Shown: positions 32,201 through 40,749 of the stretch, piece by piece | Layout of the letters: every line of letters starts with the position of its first letter | How positions within the stretch are numbered: the first letter of the stretch is position 1 | Assembly (NCBI GenBank): GCA_022478985.1 | Contig: JAKSZP010006696.1 | Coordinates: forward strand, 62,001-126,000 | Direction of reading: 5' to 3' | DNA: 64,000 bases | Source: Massospora cicadina | Lineage: Eukaryota > Entomophthoromycota > Entomophthoromycetes > Entomophthorales > Entomophthoraceae | Notes under the pieces: model-generated | What the model was told of the DNA's origin: nothing | The model's database searches: none | Seen by the model: only the letters and a program-made list of their open reading frames with translations | Translations under genes and position numbers: made by a program

Positions 32201-32799
32201 CAGGACCTATAAGTAAGTGCACCGTTGTGTACATGTGGGCGTGTCATGTTTTGTAGTAGGGGTGACCTTTTTGGTAGTGAATCATATAGTCCCAGGGTGG
32301 CCTTTAGTACGCGAAGTTTCACTTGCCCTTGTGGTACCTCCGTTGTGTATGGCCATCAGTCAGTATCTGGGTTAATCCAGAAGTTCATGTCTTCCATGAT
32401 AAAAGTGTTTGCTGGAAGATTTAGTTGTGTTAGAGTTGTTAAAAAACTCTTTAGTCTGGTGCACAGTTTGGTGCATACACACTGGCTATTGTGTGCACTT
32501 TGGTGTGCCATGAGAAGGTTACATCTAGTATGCGGCCATCCAGGAACGAATTTTTATTTATAAATTTAAAGTTTTGGTTTGCACATACTATCACCCCACA
32601 GTGTTGTGATCAGAATGATATTGTTGGGAGGAGCATGTTTTCCTATGCCTCACTTTTCCCTGTGGACAGTGGGTTTCCTGCACCGCCAAGATATCCACAG
32701 GTGGGTTTTGTAGGAGACTCAACTTCTTGGCCTGAGCCGTTGAGGCCTTGAGTCCCGCTATGTTCAGTGTCCTATCTCTACTGAGACGCCCAATGCGCT
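29205..32799 (-). pseudogene. LINE-B2 ORF2: endonuclease / reverse transcriptase
   Basis: Directly after the ORF1 TGA, in the same frame, comes SALGVSVEIG; one base missing in a G-run then shifts the frame before TLNIAGLKAS. Further endonuclease motifs are VDILAVQETHCPQG (about 32690) and LPANTFIMEDMNF (about 32400). The RT part is open for 247 residues (30747-31490): APRGKCPGPDGILYEFYIKY, NWRLISLTNTDTKV, FLDQQKAYDRVNW, GLKQGDPFSPLLYN, followed by a broken AFADDC near 30735-30750. The C-terminal zinc-finger-like part has CAICGQYGSLADRLEQ. Stops and shifts occur in the endonuclease and C-terminal thirds. Product role as for LINE-A ORF2. Confidence 0.85.
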
Positions 32800-34221
32800 T
32801 CAGGAGCGGTTAGCAGGGCCCCCTGGACCTACTCCCCACTCACATTGCTCTCCAATCACCTCTGCTGCGGAGAGCATAACCATAAGTAGAAGTTGGGGTG
32901 TATTCTACCCCCTTCATCGCCACTGTTTTTGCTCCTCTCTTGGCTTTGCTGGGTTTCAGTTTATCATTGTGGTGCACTTGTGTGCTCTTATTGGCCGCAT
33001 TAATTTCTTGCGCATTCCATTGTTGATTTTCATTCCCAATTGGGTTTTGCTCTGCAATTTCAGGGGGTGCGCTGAACCCCTGTTTTGCCACATTTATTTC
33101 CAAATCAGGTTCCACAAAATTTAATCTGTTTGGATTGGGTGTTTGGTTTTCCATGGAATTTGATTGGTTCATTGATTCAAATTCATCCATGTCTTCCTGG
33201 AATTGTTTTCAGTGATATGGATGATTCTGCTGAGGCCTTTTCCTTGGCCGCAGCCAGCTTGTGAGCTTGTTTGCCATTTTCATTCTTTTGGGAAAAATCG
33301 GTCAATTAGTTTATATTGCCCGTGTTCTCCCCAACTGGATGCTTGTATGGTATCTGTGATTTTGGCATACTCTAAGTCGTCTTCGCCCATTTCTTCCTCA
33401 CAGAATTCTATTCCTCTTAGGTCTTCTTTTATAGAACAAGCACGAATCTTGTGCCCAAAGGCCTGACAGTGGTTGCATATGGGGGGTGCGCTCTCTACTG
33501 TTGCATGGAATAGTTAGGATTTTTTCCCATCAATAGTGAAGGATGCGATGTGGGGGATTTTTGTTTATCCTCCACTACCTCCTGGTTCAGGGAAATGATT
33601 GTGATTGCCTTCCCAGTGCTAAGGGTTGGCATCAAGTGGAATCTTTGCATCTCAAATTGCTTAATTTCTCTGTAGGCTTCCAAGCCTTCTCGGAGATATT
33701 ATTTGACTACTGTGCGCGCCAGTGTAGTTGGAAGGTAATCAAAAATTATAAAATATCTTTTGATTCTGTACTACATGTGCATTTGGTCGATACCAAATGC
33801 TGCCCAATGGGAAGGTCAAGTACCACTATGACCTTTGCTGCTTCATTTTTCTCTTCCGCAGTTTTGAACCCAAGGTCTACCCAACCTTTGCGGATAGTAT
33901 GGGTTGTTAAGTACACCACGTGCAGGAAAAATTTAAGTTGGACTTCGCCAAACTTTTTCCACATTGTTGGTGTTTCTATGCCCAGGAAAACTCATATCCC
34001 ATGTTCCACTGATGACAGTAGTTGAAAGTGGGATACTTCTATGTAACTGCAGTATTTTACCAAAAAATTCATGAAACCCATGGGGTGTGCCACCTTGGGT
34101 TTTTTGTTTTACTAATATTTTTGTTTGTACCTGTGCTCTTGGTACCTTTGGGCGGTACAGGTCCAGGTCCTCTGCCCTTTACCATGTTTACCCAACTCTT
34201 TACTTCATTACTCATACTCAT
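32800..34221 (-). pseudogene. LINE-B2 ORF1: zinc-knuckle RNA-binding protein
   Basis: ATG at 34221 gives MSMSNEVKSWVNMVKGRG, basic and Pro/Lys/Thr-rich. The RRM-like part lies at 33964-33746: MWKKFGEVQLKFFLHVVYL, KGWVDLGFKTAEEKNEAAKV, VLDLPIGQHLVSTKCTCSTE, continuing with LEAYREIKQFEMQRFHLMP (about 33683). A CCHC-type knuckle lies near 33430-33475, followed by an acidic EFCEEEMGEDD stretch; the C-terminal part is 32840-33190. It ends RS then TGA at 32800-32802. A few frame changes break it, but long blocks are open. Confidence 0.8.
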
Positions 34222-34267
34222 CTCACCTGGTATTGATTATCAAATTGTACTGTTTGAATTGAACCAT

Positions 34268-34286
34268 ATTACTTAGTGATAGTAAT
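34268..34286 (-). other. 5'-terminal hairpin of LINE-B2
   Basis: On the minus strand, arms ATTACT and AGTAAT enclose ATCACTA. The position, 20-38 bases from the element end, matches the hairpins of B1, B3 and B4. Confidence 0.7.
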
Positions 34287-34305
34287 CAGAAAGAAAATTT
34301 TTAAT

Positions 34306-34834
34306 TTAATCCATTATCATTATTAATAAAATATTTTTGAACTTGGACATGGGTCCATTGACCAGCTCATTCCAAAGCACACGTTCAAACTAAGTTCTCC
34401 TTTAGTTACTCATATTATTTCATTTATTCCCTTGGATCACCCCTTATGATGCAAATTTTTGGGAGGAAACATGGTGGTGGTAAAAAGGTTATCTAGTTCC
34501 TTGTTTGTATATGTCAGTATAAGATCCCAAAATGAAAGATCATGAAGCAAGTTTTCCTTTCCTTTATGGTTACATACTAAAAATGAAAATTGGTTAGTAA
34601 AGATGTCACTAATATCTCTCTGGTTCATCCTTTGTGGATCGCAGAAGAACTCCAGTTATTTATGATTTGCATGGATGGTGATGGGCCACCGCACGTACAA
34701 AAGGTGATGCTGCCACCCTTAAAAAGACGCCACTATTACCAAAAAATACTTTTCATATATTGGGTGATTAGTCTCTGTAGACTATATCTTCTGACTGAAA
34801 TAGAAGACGGGATTTTCTATACTATTCTCTTCTT
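34306..34834 (-). pseudogene. pol: Gypsy-D RNase H, C-terminal part
   Basis: Minus strand, entering at 34834 from the U2 junction: PVFYFSQKI, TETNHPIYEKYFW, then RWQHHLLYVRWPITIHANHK, LEFFCDPQRMNQRDISDIF and FLVCNHKGKENLLHDLS (about 34510). This is the standard end of Ty3/gypsy RNase H, in which relatives have the S-R-K-L, D-H-K-N-L and Y-x-P-G-K-x-N motifs. The catalytic Asp before H-K is Asn here. Stops and frame changes throughout. It continues the RNase H start at 36840-36750, from which it is split by U2. Confidence 0.8.
34813..34834. repeat. Target-site duplication of U2, left copy
   Basis: TTTTCTATAC-T-ATTCTCTTCTT here and TTTTCTATAC-C-ATTCTCTTCTT at 36728-36749: 22 bp with one mismatch. 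It lies inside the gypsy-D RNase H coding sequence, and removal of U2 and one copy rejoins that domain. Confidence 0.9.
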
Positions 34835-36727
34835 TTTTAGCACTAGTGGAGCCCAGCCCAAAAAGGAGGGGAATTTGCACAACTTTTAACTATGGTAAGC
34901 CAAACAAAGGGATTATGTTTGGTAAAATAATTACTAATATGGTACCTCAGATATCAGCCTAAGAAGTCATATCAGACAGGGAAGAGGCTTTTGAGAAAAT
35001 TTTATCCAGCGCCCGCTTAAATGGCGGAATTGGCGGGCAAAATGGGGGTCAGAGCATCAGCAGCCTGAGGCAAAAGGAGGTATAAGTGCAAATGTCTTCA
35101 TTAATGATGCTAGCAGCATGCATCGCCTCAATGTACTGAACAAGTTGATGCTCAGAAAATGTAATAGGTGCAGGCACAAAAGAAAAGGACATGATGTGTT
35201 GGCGGGCTTGGGGATAGTTGGGATTGAAAATATAAGACCTTGCCACATCAAATCAAGTGTGGCTTGCAACAAATGTTAGCTCCTCAATTTCATATTTAGC
35301 ATCGTCAGGGAAATCCTGGAGGAAGTTTAGTATAGGAATACCCTCATAAATATGTTCCATCGCCCCATTGAGAGTCTGATGGAGGAGAGTATTGACTAGG
35401 GCAGCAGCTTCTTCAAAAGCTATTTTAAATAAATTTTTTATAAATTTAGAAAGATGCTTTAAGAGCAAAAATAGTGGCAGGGAGTCAAATCAGGAGAATT
35501 TTACAAAATTTCTTCCAGGCTAAATCAGGCTTAATACCATAGGTCTGATATGCATCATCAATCCATTTGAGAGCCTCAAATGGACTTGATTCAGCCAACG
35601 CTGAGTCAGCAACAGGAGTTAGAGGGGTGGCGGGACTGACTTTGGTTATGTACTGTCAACCATGGCAGCTCAGTTAAAGGTTGAGCAGCCATCTAATCAG
35701 GAAAATTTTGACTTAACCTATTCTTATTAGTTGGCACTTTGGAAGCAGCAACAGCATAGGTTGAGGTAGGGGGCGGATGAATTATATCACACTCAAAATT
35801 TTTTGACAAGGTGGAAGTGGGTCTGACACTGGAGGGAGGAGTGACAGAAGCAACTGCAGCAGAAACTGTTGGGCACTTGCACTTTAAATGATCAAGTTCA
35901 AAGCACAAGGGTCAAATGACATGGCCGTTTTTTGACATGTGCTCAAAAGGGATGATCAGGGGAAGATCTGATCATGGTGTGGAGGGGGAAATTGCAGGGT
36001 GGGTGTCAAGGTGGATAGGGCATATCATCGCAAAAATGTGAGACCATTTTAAATGATCTGCCTCATTTAGAACCAAGATTTGCAGCATGAGGTCTGATCC
36101 ATAAACTTCCAAATCCTCCATGATTCGTGGAAAAGGCGCTCAGGGGAGAGATGGGAGGACAATATGGCAATTTGAACCACAAGTTTGGCTTTTCCAGGAG
36201 CTAGTTACAAATAATGGAAATTGGTATATTTTATAAATTAAAGGCAGCTTAGCTGCTGCCATTGCATGAGCTTCAGATGAAAAACAAGGTTGAAAAGCCC
36301 CTTAAAGGACACAATAAATAAAAGAGGCAGGTTTATAAACTGCCGTGGACATCTTGACTATGGCCGCACTAGTGTAAGAGAAGCAATTCTCATACTCTAC
36401 ACTGAAGGCTGAAACGCAGGCTACTCCAGGAAGCACTAGGGGACTGAGGAGCACCACATGAGAGCTTGCAAGATGTTGGGTTAAATCCCAAGATGGGACA
36501 TAGCGCTAATAGTTATGTGGGCTAGCGGAGCCAGCTCAGGCACACTTCAGCAGCAGCCAAAAAATGCCAGAAGGTGGCGCACCACCACCCCACATGGACA
36601 GCAGGCGTTGATTGCATTGACATCATATCACAACGGCTTGAATTCGCTAGCTGTTGTTTTGTAAGTGTTAAAATCTTAAATTGGTTTCGATTAGTTATCA
36701 AAGTGAAAGAAAGATATCCAAGAGAAC
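34835..36727 (-). mobile_element. U2: full-length ORF1-only retroposon (1.89 kb)
   Basis: It is bounded by a 22-bp duplication. Minus strand: the start has ATCTTTCTTTCACTTTGATA (compare CCTTTCTTTCACTGCTAA of LINE-A2), then a single broken ORF (36595 to 35049), a 3' UTR, and an end GGGCTGGGCTCCACTAGTGC followed by TAAAAAA, which matches the LINE-A 3' end. No reverse transcriptase or endonuclease is present between the duplications. I infer a LINE-A-mobilised non-autonomous element that encodes its own ORF1-like protein. Confidence 0.88.
35049..36595 (-). pseudogene. U2 ORF: ORF1-like zinc-knuckle protein
   Basis: From ATG at 36595 (MWGGGAPPSGIFWLLLKCA, then a stop) the frame aligns with U1 along its length: VEYENCFSYTSAAIVKMSTA against the U1 SYEDKAIIEMAQAV, and AHAMAAAKLPLIYKI against EANAATTATVPLVF. 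The knuckle CFELDHLKCKC (about 35868-35910) lacks its first Cys, which is now a stop. Then SKNFECDIIHPPPTS matches the U1/U3 junction motif. The C-terminal part, ALVNTLLHQTLNGAMEHIYE and YIFNPNYPQARQHIMSF (35468-35049), matches U3. About ten stops or shifts. It probably bound element RNA. Confidence 0.75.
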
Positions 36728-37942
36728 TTTTCTATACCATTCTCTTCTTGGTGAATAATGACAGCGCCAATTGCACAGTTGTATGCGTCTGTTTCTCGTA
36801 CAAAGGGATTTTTATGGGTCATTATGGGTCATAAGAGGGTTTAAAGTGAATTTTATCACTTCTTTTAAGGCTCCTTTCTCTTCAGAGCCCCAACAGAAGA
36901 GCGCCTTACCTGTTACGTGTAAAAGGCACAGCTGCTGCATAAATGTCAAAAAAGAATATCCTCATATTTTTATCACGCCTATTAACTTTAAATTCTTATT
37001 AAATGATTAGCGCCTTCAATCCTTAACAATTTTAACTTTGTCAGGGCAAACTGGTTAACTTCCCAAAAAACCATGATTCTAAAAACTTCACAGAAGAGTT
37101 GTGGAACTCGCATTTAAATATCTTTAACTTAAGCTTAACATTGTAGAGGGCTTTCAGGATAGCCCTTACATATTTAACAAGCTGTTCTTTAGACTTTGAG
37201 AAAACCAGTACATTGTGCATTTACGCAATACAGAAGCAGCCTAACAATTCAATGAGAAAATAATCTATTGAGCTTTGGAAATATTGCAAGTACTTTTTTC
37301 AGACCAAATAGTTTTTATATATATAAATCTCACACATGGCAATTAATGCAGCAAACTTCTGGTGATTGGGGTGTCTGGTACTTAATGGTAAAGCTTTTAA
37401 GTCCACTTTAGTAAGAATTCCTTTATGAGATTATTGGAAATATGTTATCAATAGTGGCATGGGGTAGGGATCAGAAAATATTAAAACGTTTAGCTTGAAA
37501 AAGTCGACAAACAACTGGTGCTTACCACTAGCTTTAGGAACCAGCAGGATGGCGATACCACTGAAAATTTGGGGGGTACAATCAATTCACAGACCAGCGT
37601 GAATTCAGAGTACTTTTTCAAAGCTTCTTTATATCTATGTTCAAAGTTTAGACTGGACAACCTCAAGGCAATTAAAAATCTGCCATAAACTGGAATTTAA
37701 AGGAAAGTTAATCTCATCATCAAATTTAGGGAGTTTTAGCCCCACACAGTTTCATACTCAATATACTCCCTTGGAAATGTATTTATGAGGATTCTCCTGA
37801 TGATATTCCAATTCCAGCTGATGTAGATTTCTGGGTGATAAACAACCACTGTATGGGCAATGATTCAATGGGTAGATGGTAACCTCCTTAGTTTGCACAT
37901 GAAACTAGGGCGTGAAATGATGCTACCATCTCATCCACAAAA
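36728..37942 (-). pseudogene. pol: Gypsy-D pol: reverse transcriptase and start of RNase H, decayed
   Basis: The minus strand gives YKEALKKYSEFTL, then AILLVPKASGKHQLFVDF, LNVLIFSDPYPMPLLITYF, LTKVDLKALPL, CIA-MHNVLVFSKSKEQLVK and VRAILKALYNVKLKLKIFKC (about 37640 to 37080): the usual RT order of Ty3/gypsy. V-Y-L-D-D is replaced by A-stop-M-H-N, so the catalytic site is lost. RNase H begins NPFVRETDAYNCAIGAVI (about 36810-36755) and is cut by U2 at 36749/36728. This copy is AT-rich and the most decayed of the gypsy elements. A weak protease-like VDEMVASFHALVSC lies near 37930. Confidence 0.8.
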
Positions 37943-37958
37943 ACACAGTTTAGGGTAG
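37943..37958. repeat. Target-site duplication of U3, left copy
   Basis: ACACAGTTTAGGGTAG here against ACATGGTTTAGGATAG at 39221-39236: 13 of 16 positions agree. U3 lies between them. Confidence 0.75.
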
Positions 37959-39220
37959 CGGCGCAGACCTCATATTGCAGTTTGTGGTTCCAAATGGGGT
38001 GGGTCAATTAGCATGGCCTCAGGCCTTTGCAACAATCAGCTCTTTCCATCACAACACCCACCTCATGATTCCCCCAAATGGTGATTAGATCTGCACCTGA
38101 TCACCCTTTTTAGGCGAGTGTCAAGAATGGCCATGTCATATGCCCCTTTTGCTTCAAATTATATCATTTGAAGCACAAGTGCCCCGCGGCTTCCACCTCC
38201 ACTGCTTCTACTGCTCCTCCTGGCATTGGGCTGGCTGCTACCCCGCTTAAATTTTTTGAGTGGGGCATGATCCTCCCGCCCCCTACCTCAGCTAATTCTG
38301 GCGCTGCTTCCAAAGCAACAAATGATCAAAAATTAAATTTTAAAAAATTTGTCCAAATTATGGAATCCTGAGATGATGGCTGAGACAGTTTTGGCTGAGA
38401 TGCCACGGTCAACTGTTTTCTGCCAATCAGGATCCACCAAAGCATTGGCTTCAGAGGCTGGCCCAGCAATAGCCAATTTAAATCCATATGAAGCGCTTGA
38501 ATGGATTGATGAGGACAAATGGCCATACCACATGAAAACTGACTTTGCCTTGGAGGAATTTTTTGTAAATCCTCCCAATTAACATCCCTCAATTTTTGCT
38601 CTAAAAACGGTTTCCCATTTATAAAAATATTAACAAAATGGCAGTTGAAGCTGCCCCAGCCAACACCCTCCTCCACCAGCAACTCCATGGGGCAATGGAG
38701 CCCCTTGTTGAGGGTATATCCATCCCAGATTTCCCCCATGATTTTGATGAGGATGCGAAATACATAATTGAGGAGTCACTTTTTGGAGTGAGCCATACCT
38801 GCATTGATGCAGCAGACACCTCTCTTTTTGACCCCAATTACTCCCAAATCTGCCAGTGCATCAAGTCTTTCACTTGTGTGCCTGCTCTTATCACTTTAGC
38901 TGAGCATCAACTTACTCAATACTTTGAGGCAAGGGACACCTCCACCTTCATTAATGAAGAAAACCCACAATTGTACCTCCTTATGCCTCATGTCGCTGAT
39001 TCCCCACCCCTATGTTGTCCGCCATGGTCTACCAGCTTAAGCGGGTGCTGGACAAAAGTTTCCCCAAAGCTTCCTCGCCTTCTGATATGGCTTCCTAGGA
39101 TGATAACTTAGGGACTATATTAGGAATTTTTTTATTTATTATAATCCCTTTACTTGGCTCATTCACAAATAAAGATGTGTGGCAGCTCTCCTTTTGGGAT
39201 GGGCACCACTAGCGCTAAAA
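37959..39220 (+). mobile_element. U3: 5'-truncated copy of the U retroposon
   Basis: Plus strand. It starts within the ORF (GCAGACCTCATATTGCAG matches CAGACCTCATGCTGCAAA of U2) and ends GGGATGGGCACCACTAGCGC-TAAAA, the same LINE-A-type tail as U2. 5' truncation with an intact 3' end and flanking duplications is characteristic of target-primed reverse transcription. It lies in opposite orientation to U2. Confidence 0.85.
37985..39111 (+). pseudogene. U3 ORF: ORF1-like zinc-knuckle protein, N-terminus missing
   Basis: It holds the best-preserved knuckle of the family, CPFCFKLYHLKHKC (38141-38183), a perfect C-x2-C-x4-H-x4-C. Then Ala/Thr/Pro-rich sequence, FFEWGMILPPPTSAN, an acidic segment (EALEWIDEDKWPYHM, about 38490-38530), a stop, and the C-terminal frame 38638-39111: NTLLHQQLHGAMEPLVEGIS, DAKYIIEESLFGVSH, LFDPNYSQICQCIKSF. 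The last frame is open for 157 codons. The conserved C-terminal region has no counterpart I can place in LINE-A or LINE-B ORF1. Confidence 0.72.
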
Positions 39221-39229
39221 ACATGGTTT

Positions 39230-39244
39230 AGGATAGATGATCAA
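39230..39244. repeat. Target-site duplication of LINE-B3, left copy
   Basis: AGGATAGATGATCAA here against AGGATAATTGATTAA at 44507-44521: 12 of 15 positions agree. It overlaps the right-hand duplication of U3, so B3 went in next to the U3 end. Confidence 0.7.
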
Positions 39245-39256
39245 CTTTTCTTTCTG

Positions 39257-39277
39257 ATTACTATCACTTTTAGTAAT
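39257..39277 (+). other. 5'-terminal hairpin of LINE-B3
   Basis: Arms ATTACT and AGTAAT enclose ATCACTTTT. It sits 12 bases inside the element. Confidence 0.7.
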
Positions 39278-39309
39278 ATGATTAAATCAAACAGCGTAAT
39301 TTGATAATC

Positions 39310-40749
39310 AACATCAGGCGAGATTAGTATAGATAATAAGCTAAAGAGCTGAACGAATGCAGTAAAGGGCAGTGGACCCAGACCTGCACCACCCAAAGGT
39401 ACCAAGCGCATAGGTCAAACGAAAATATCAGCAAAAATAAAAAACCTGAGGTGGTACATCCCGCGGGTTTCATCAATTTTTTAGTAAAATACTGTAGTTA
39501 TTTGGAATAATCCCAATTGCAACCACTGTCATCGGTGGAATATGGGATATAAGTTTTCCTGGGCTTAGAAACACTGACAATGTGGAAAAAATTTGGTGAA
39601 GCCCAACAAAAATTTTTCCCACACACGGTGTACTTAACAACCCATACTATCCACAAAGGTTGGGTAGTTCTTGGGTTTGAAACTGCAGAAGAAGTAAATG
39701 AAGCAGCAAAGGTCAGAGTGGTACTTGACCTTCCTGATGGACAGCAATTGGGTTCCAACCAAACGACCTGTTGGACTGAATCCAATAATATTTTCATAAT
39801 TTTTGACTATCTTCTGACCATACTGGCGCGCCAGTAGTCAAATAATATCTCCAAGAAGGCTTGGAAGCCTACGGAGAAATTAAACAATTTGAAATACAAT
39901 GCTTTCAGCTGATGCCAACCCTTAGCACAGGAAAGGCAATAGCAATAATTTCGCTGAACCAGGATGTAGTAGAGGATATTACAAAAATCCCCCACATCGC
40001 ATCCTTCACAATTGACGGGAAAAAAGCCCAGCTGTTCTGAGCAAACAGTGGAAAGCGAACCCCCCATTTGCAACCACTGCCAGGCCTTTGGGCACAAGAT
40101 TGATGCTTGCCACATAAAAGAAGGCCTGAGAGAAATGGAATTCTGTGAGGAGGAAATGGGCGAAGATGACTCAGAATACGCCAAAATCACAGACACTACA
40201 CAAGCCTTCAACTGGGGAGAACATGGGCAATATAAAATTATTAACCCTATTTCCCTGAAAGAATGAAAAATGGCCAAACAAGCTCGCAAGCTGGCCGCGG
40301 CCAAGGCAAATACCTCGGTGGAATCAACCATATTGCTGGAGCACATTCAGGAAGACATGGAGGAACTCGAGACCATGAACCAGTCAGATCCCGTGGAAAA
40401 CCATACACCCAATATGACCAGTTTGATTTCAGTGGAACACAATTTGGAAATGAATGCAGCAAAATTGGGGTTCAGTGCACACCCAGAAATTGCGGAATTT
40501 AACCCAATTGGGAAGGAGAATCAACAATGGAATGCGCAAGAAAACAATGAGGCCAATAACAATTCACAAGTGCACCGCAATAACATTTTGAAACCAAGCA
40601 AAGCCAAGAGAGGAGCAAAAACTGCGGCGTTGAAAGGGGCAGAATACACCCCAACTCCTACTCATGGTTATGCTCTCCACAGCAGAGGTGTAGTGGAGAG
40701 CAATGTGAGCAAGGGAGTAGGGCCAGGAGGCCCTGCTAACCGCTCCTGA
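39310..40749 (+). pseudogene. LINE-B3 ORF1: zinc-knuckle RNA-binding protein
   Basis: The region equivalent to the B2 start (near 39325) has lost both ATGs. The first good block is 39580-39837: MWKKFGEAQQKFFPHTVYL, KGWVVLGFETAEEVNEAAKV, VLDLPDGQQL. It continues EAYGEIKQFEIQCFQLMP (about 39870) and the knuckle ICNHCQAFGHKIDAC (about 40068-40112) with the acidic EFCEEEMGEDDSEYAK. The C-terminal frame, 40270-40749, is open, basic and Asn-rich. It ends RS-TGA, with ORF2 following in the same frame. Confidence 0.78.

Larger units (their letters stand above)
29041..34305 (-). mobile_element. LINE-B2, full length, minus strand
   Basis: It is bounded by an exact 13-bp duplication. On the minus strand: hairpin (34268-34286), ORF1 (34221 to 32800), ORF2 (to 29205), and a 3' tail CTTGTCCCCTGGTCGACC then an AATAAATATAAA repeat end. 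Length 5265 bp. It is closely related to LINE-B3, which lies in the opposite orientation at 39245-44506. Confidence 0.95.
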
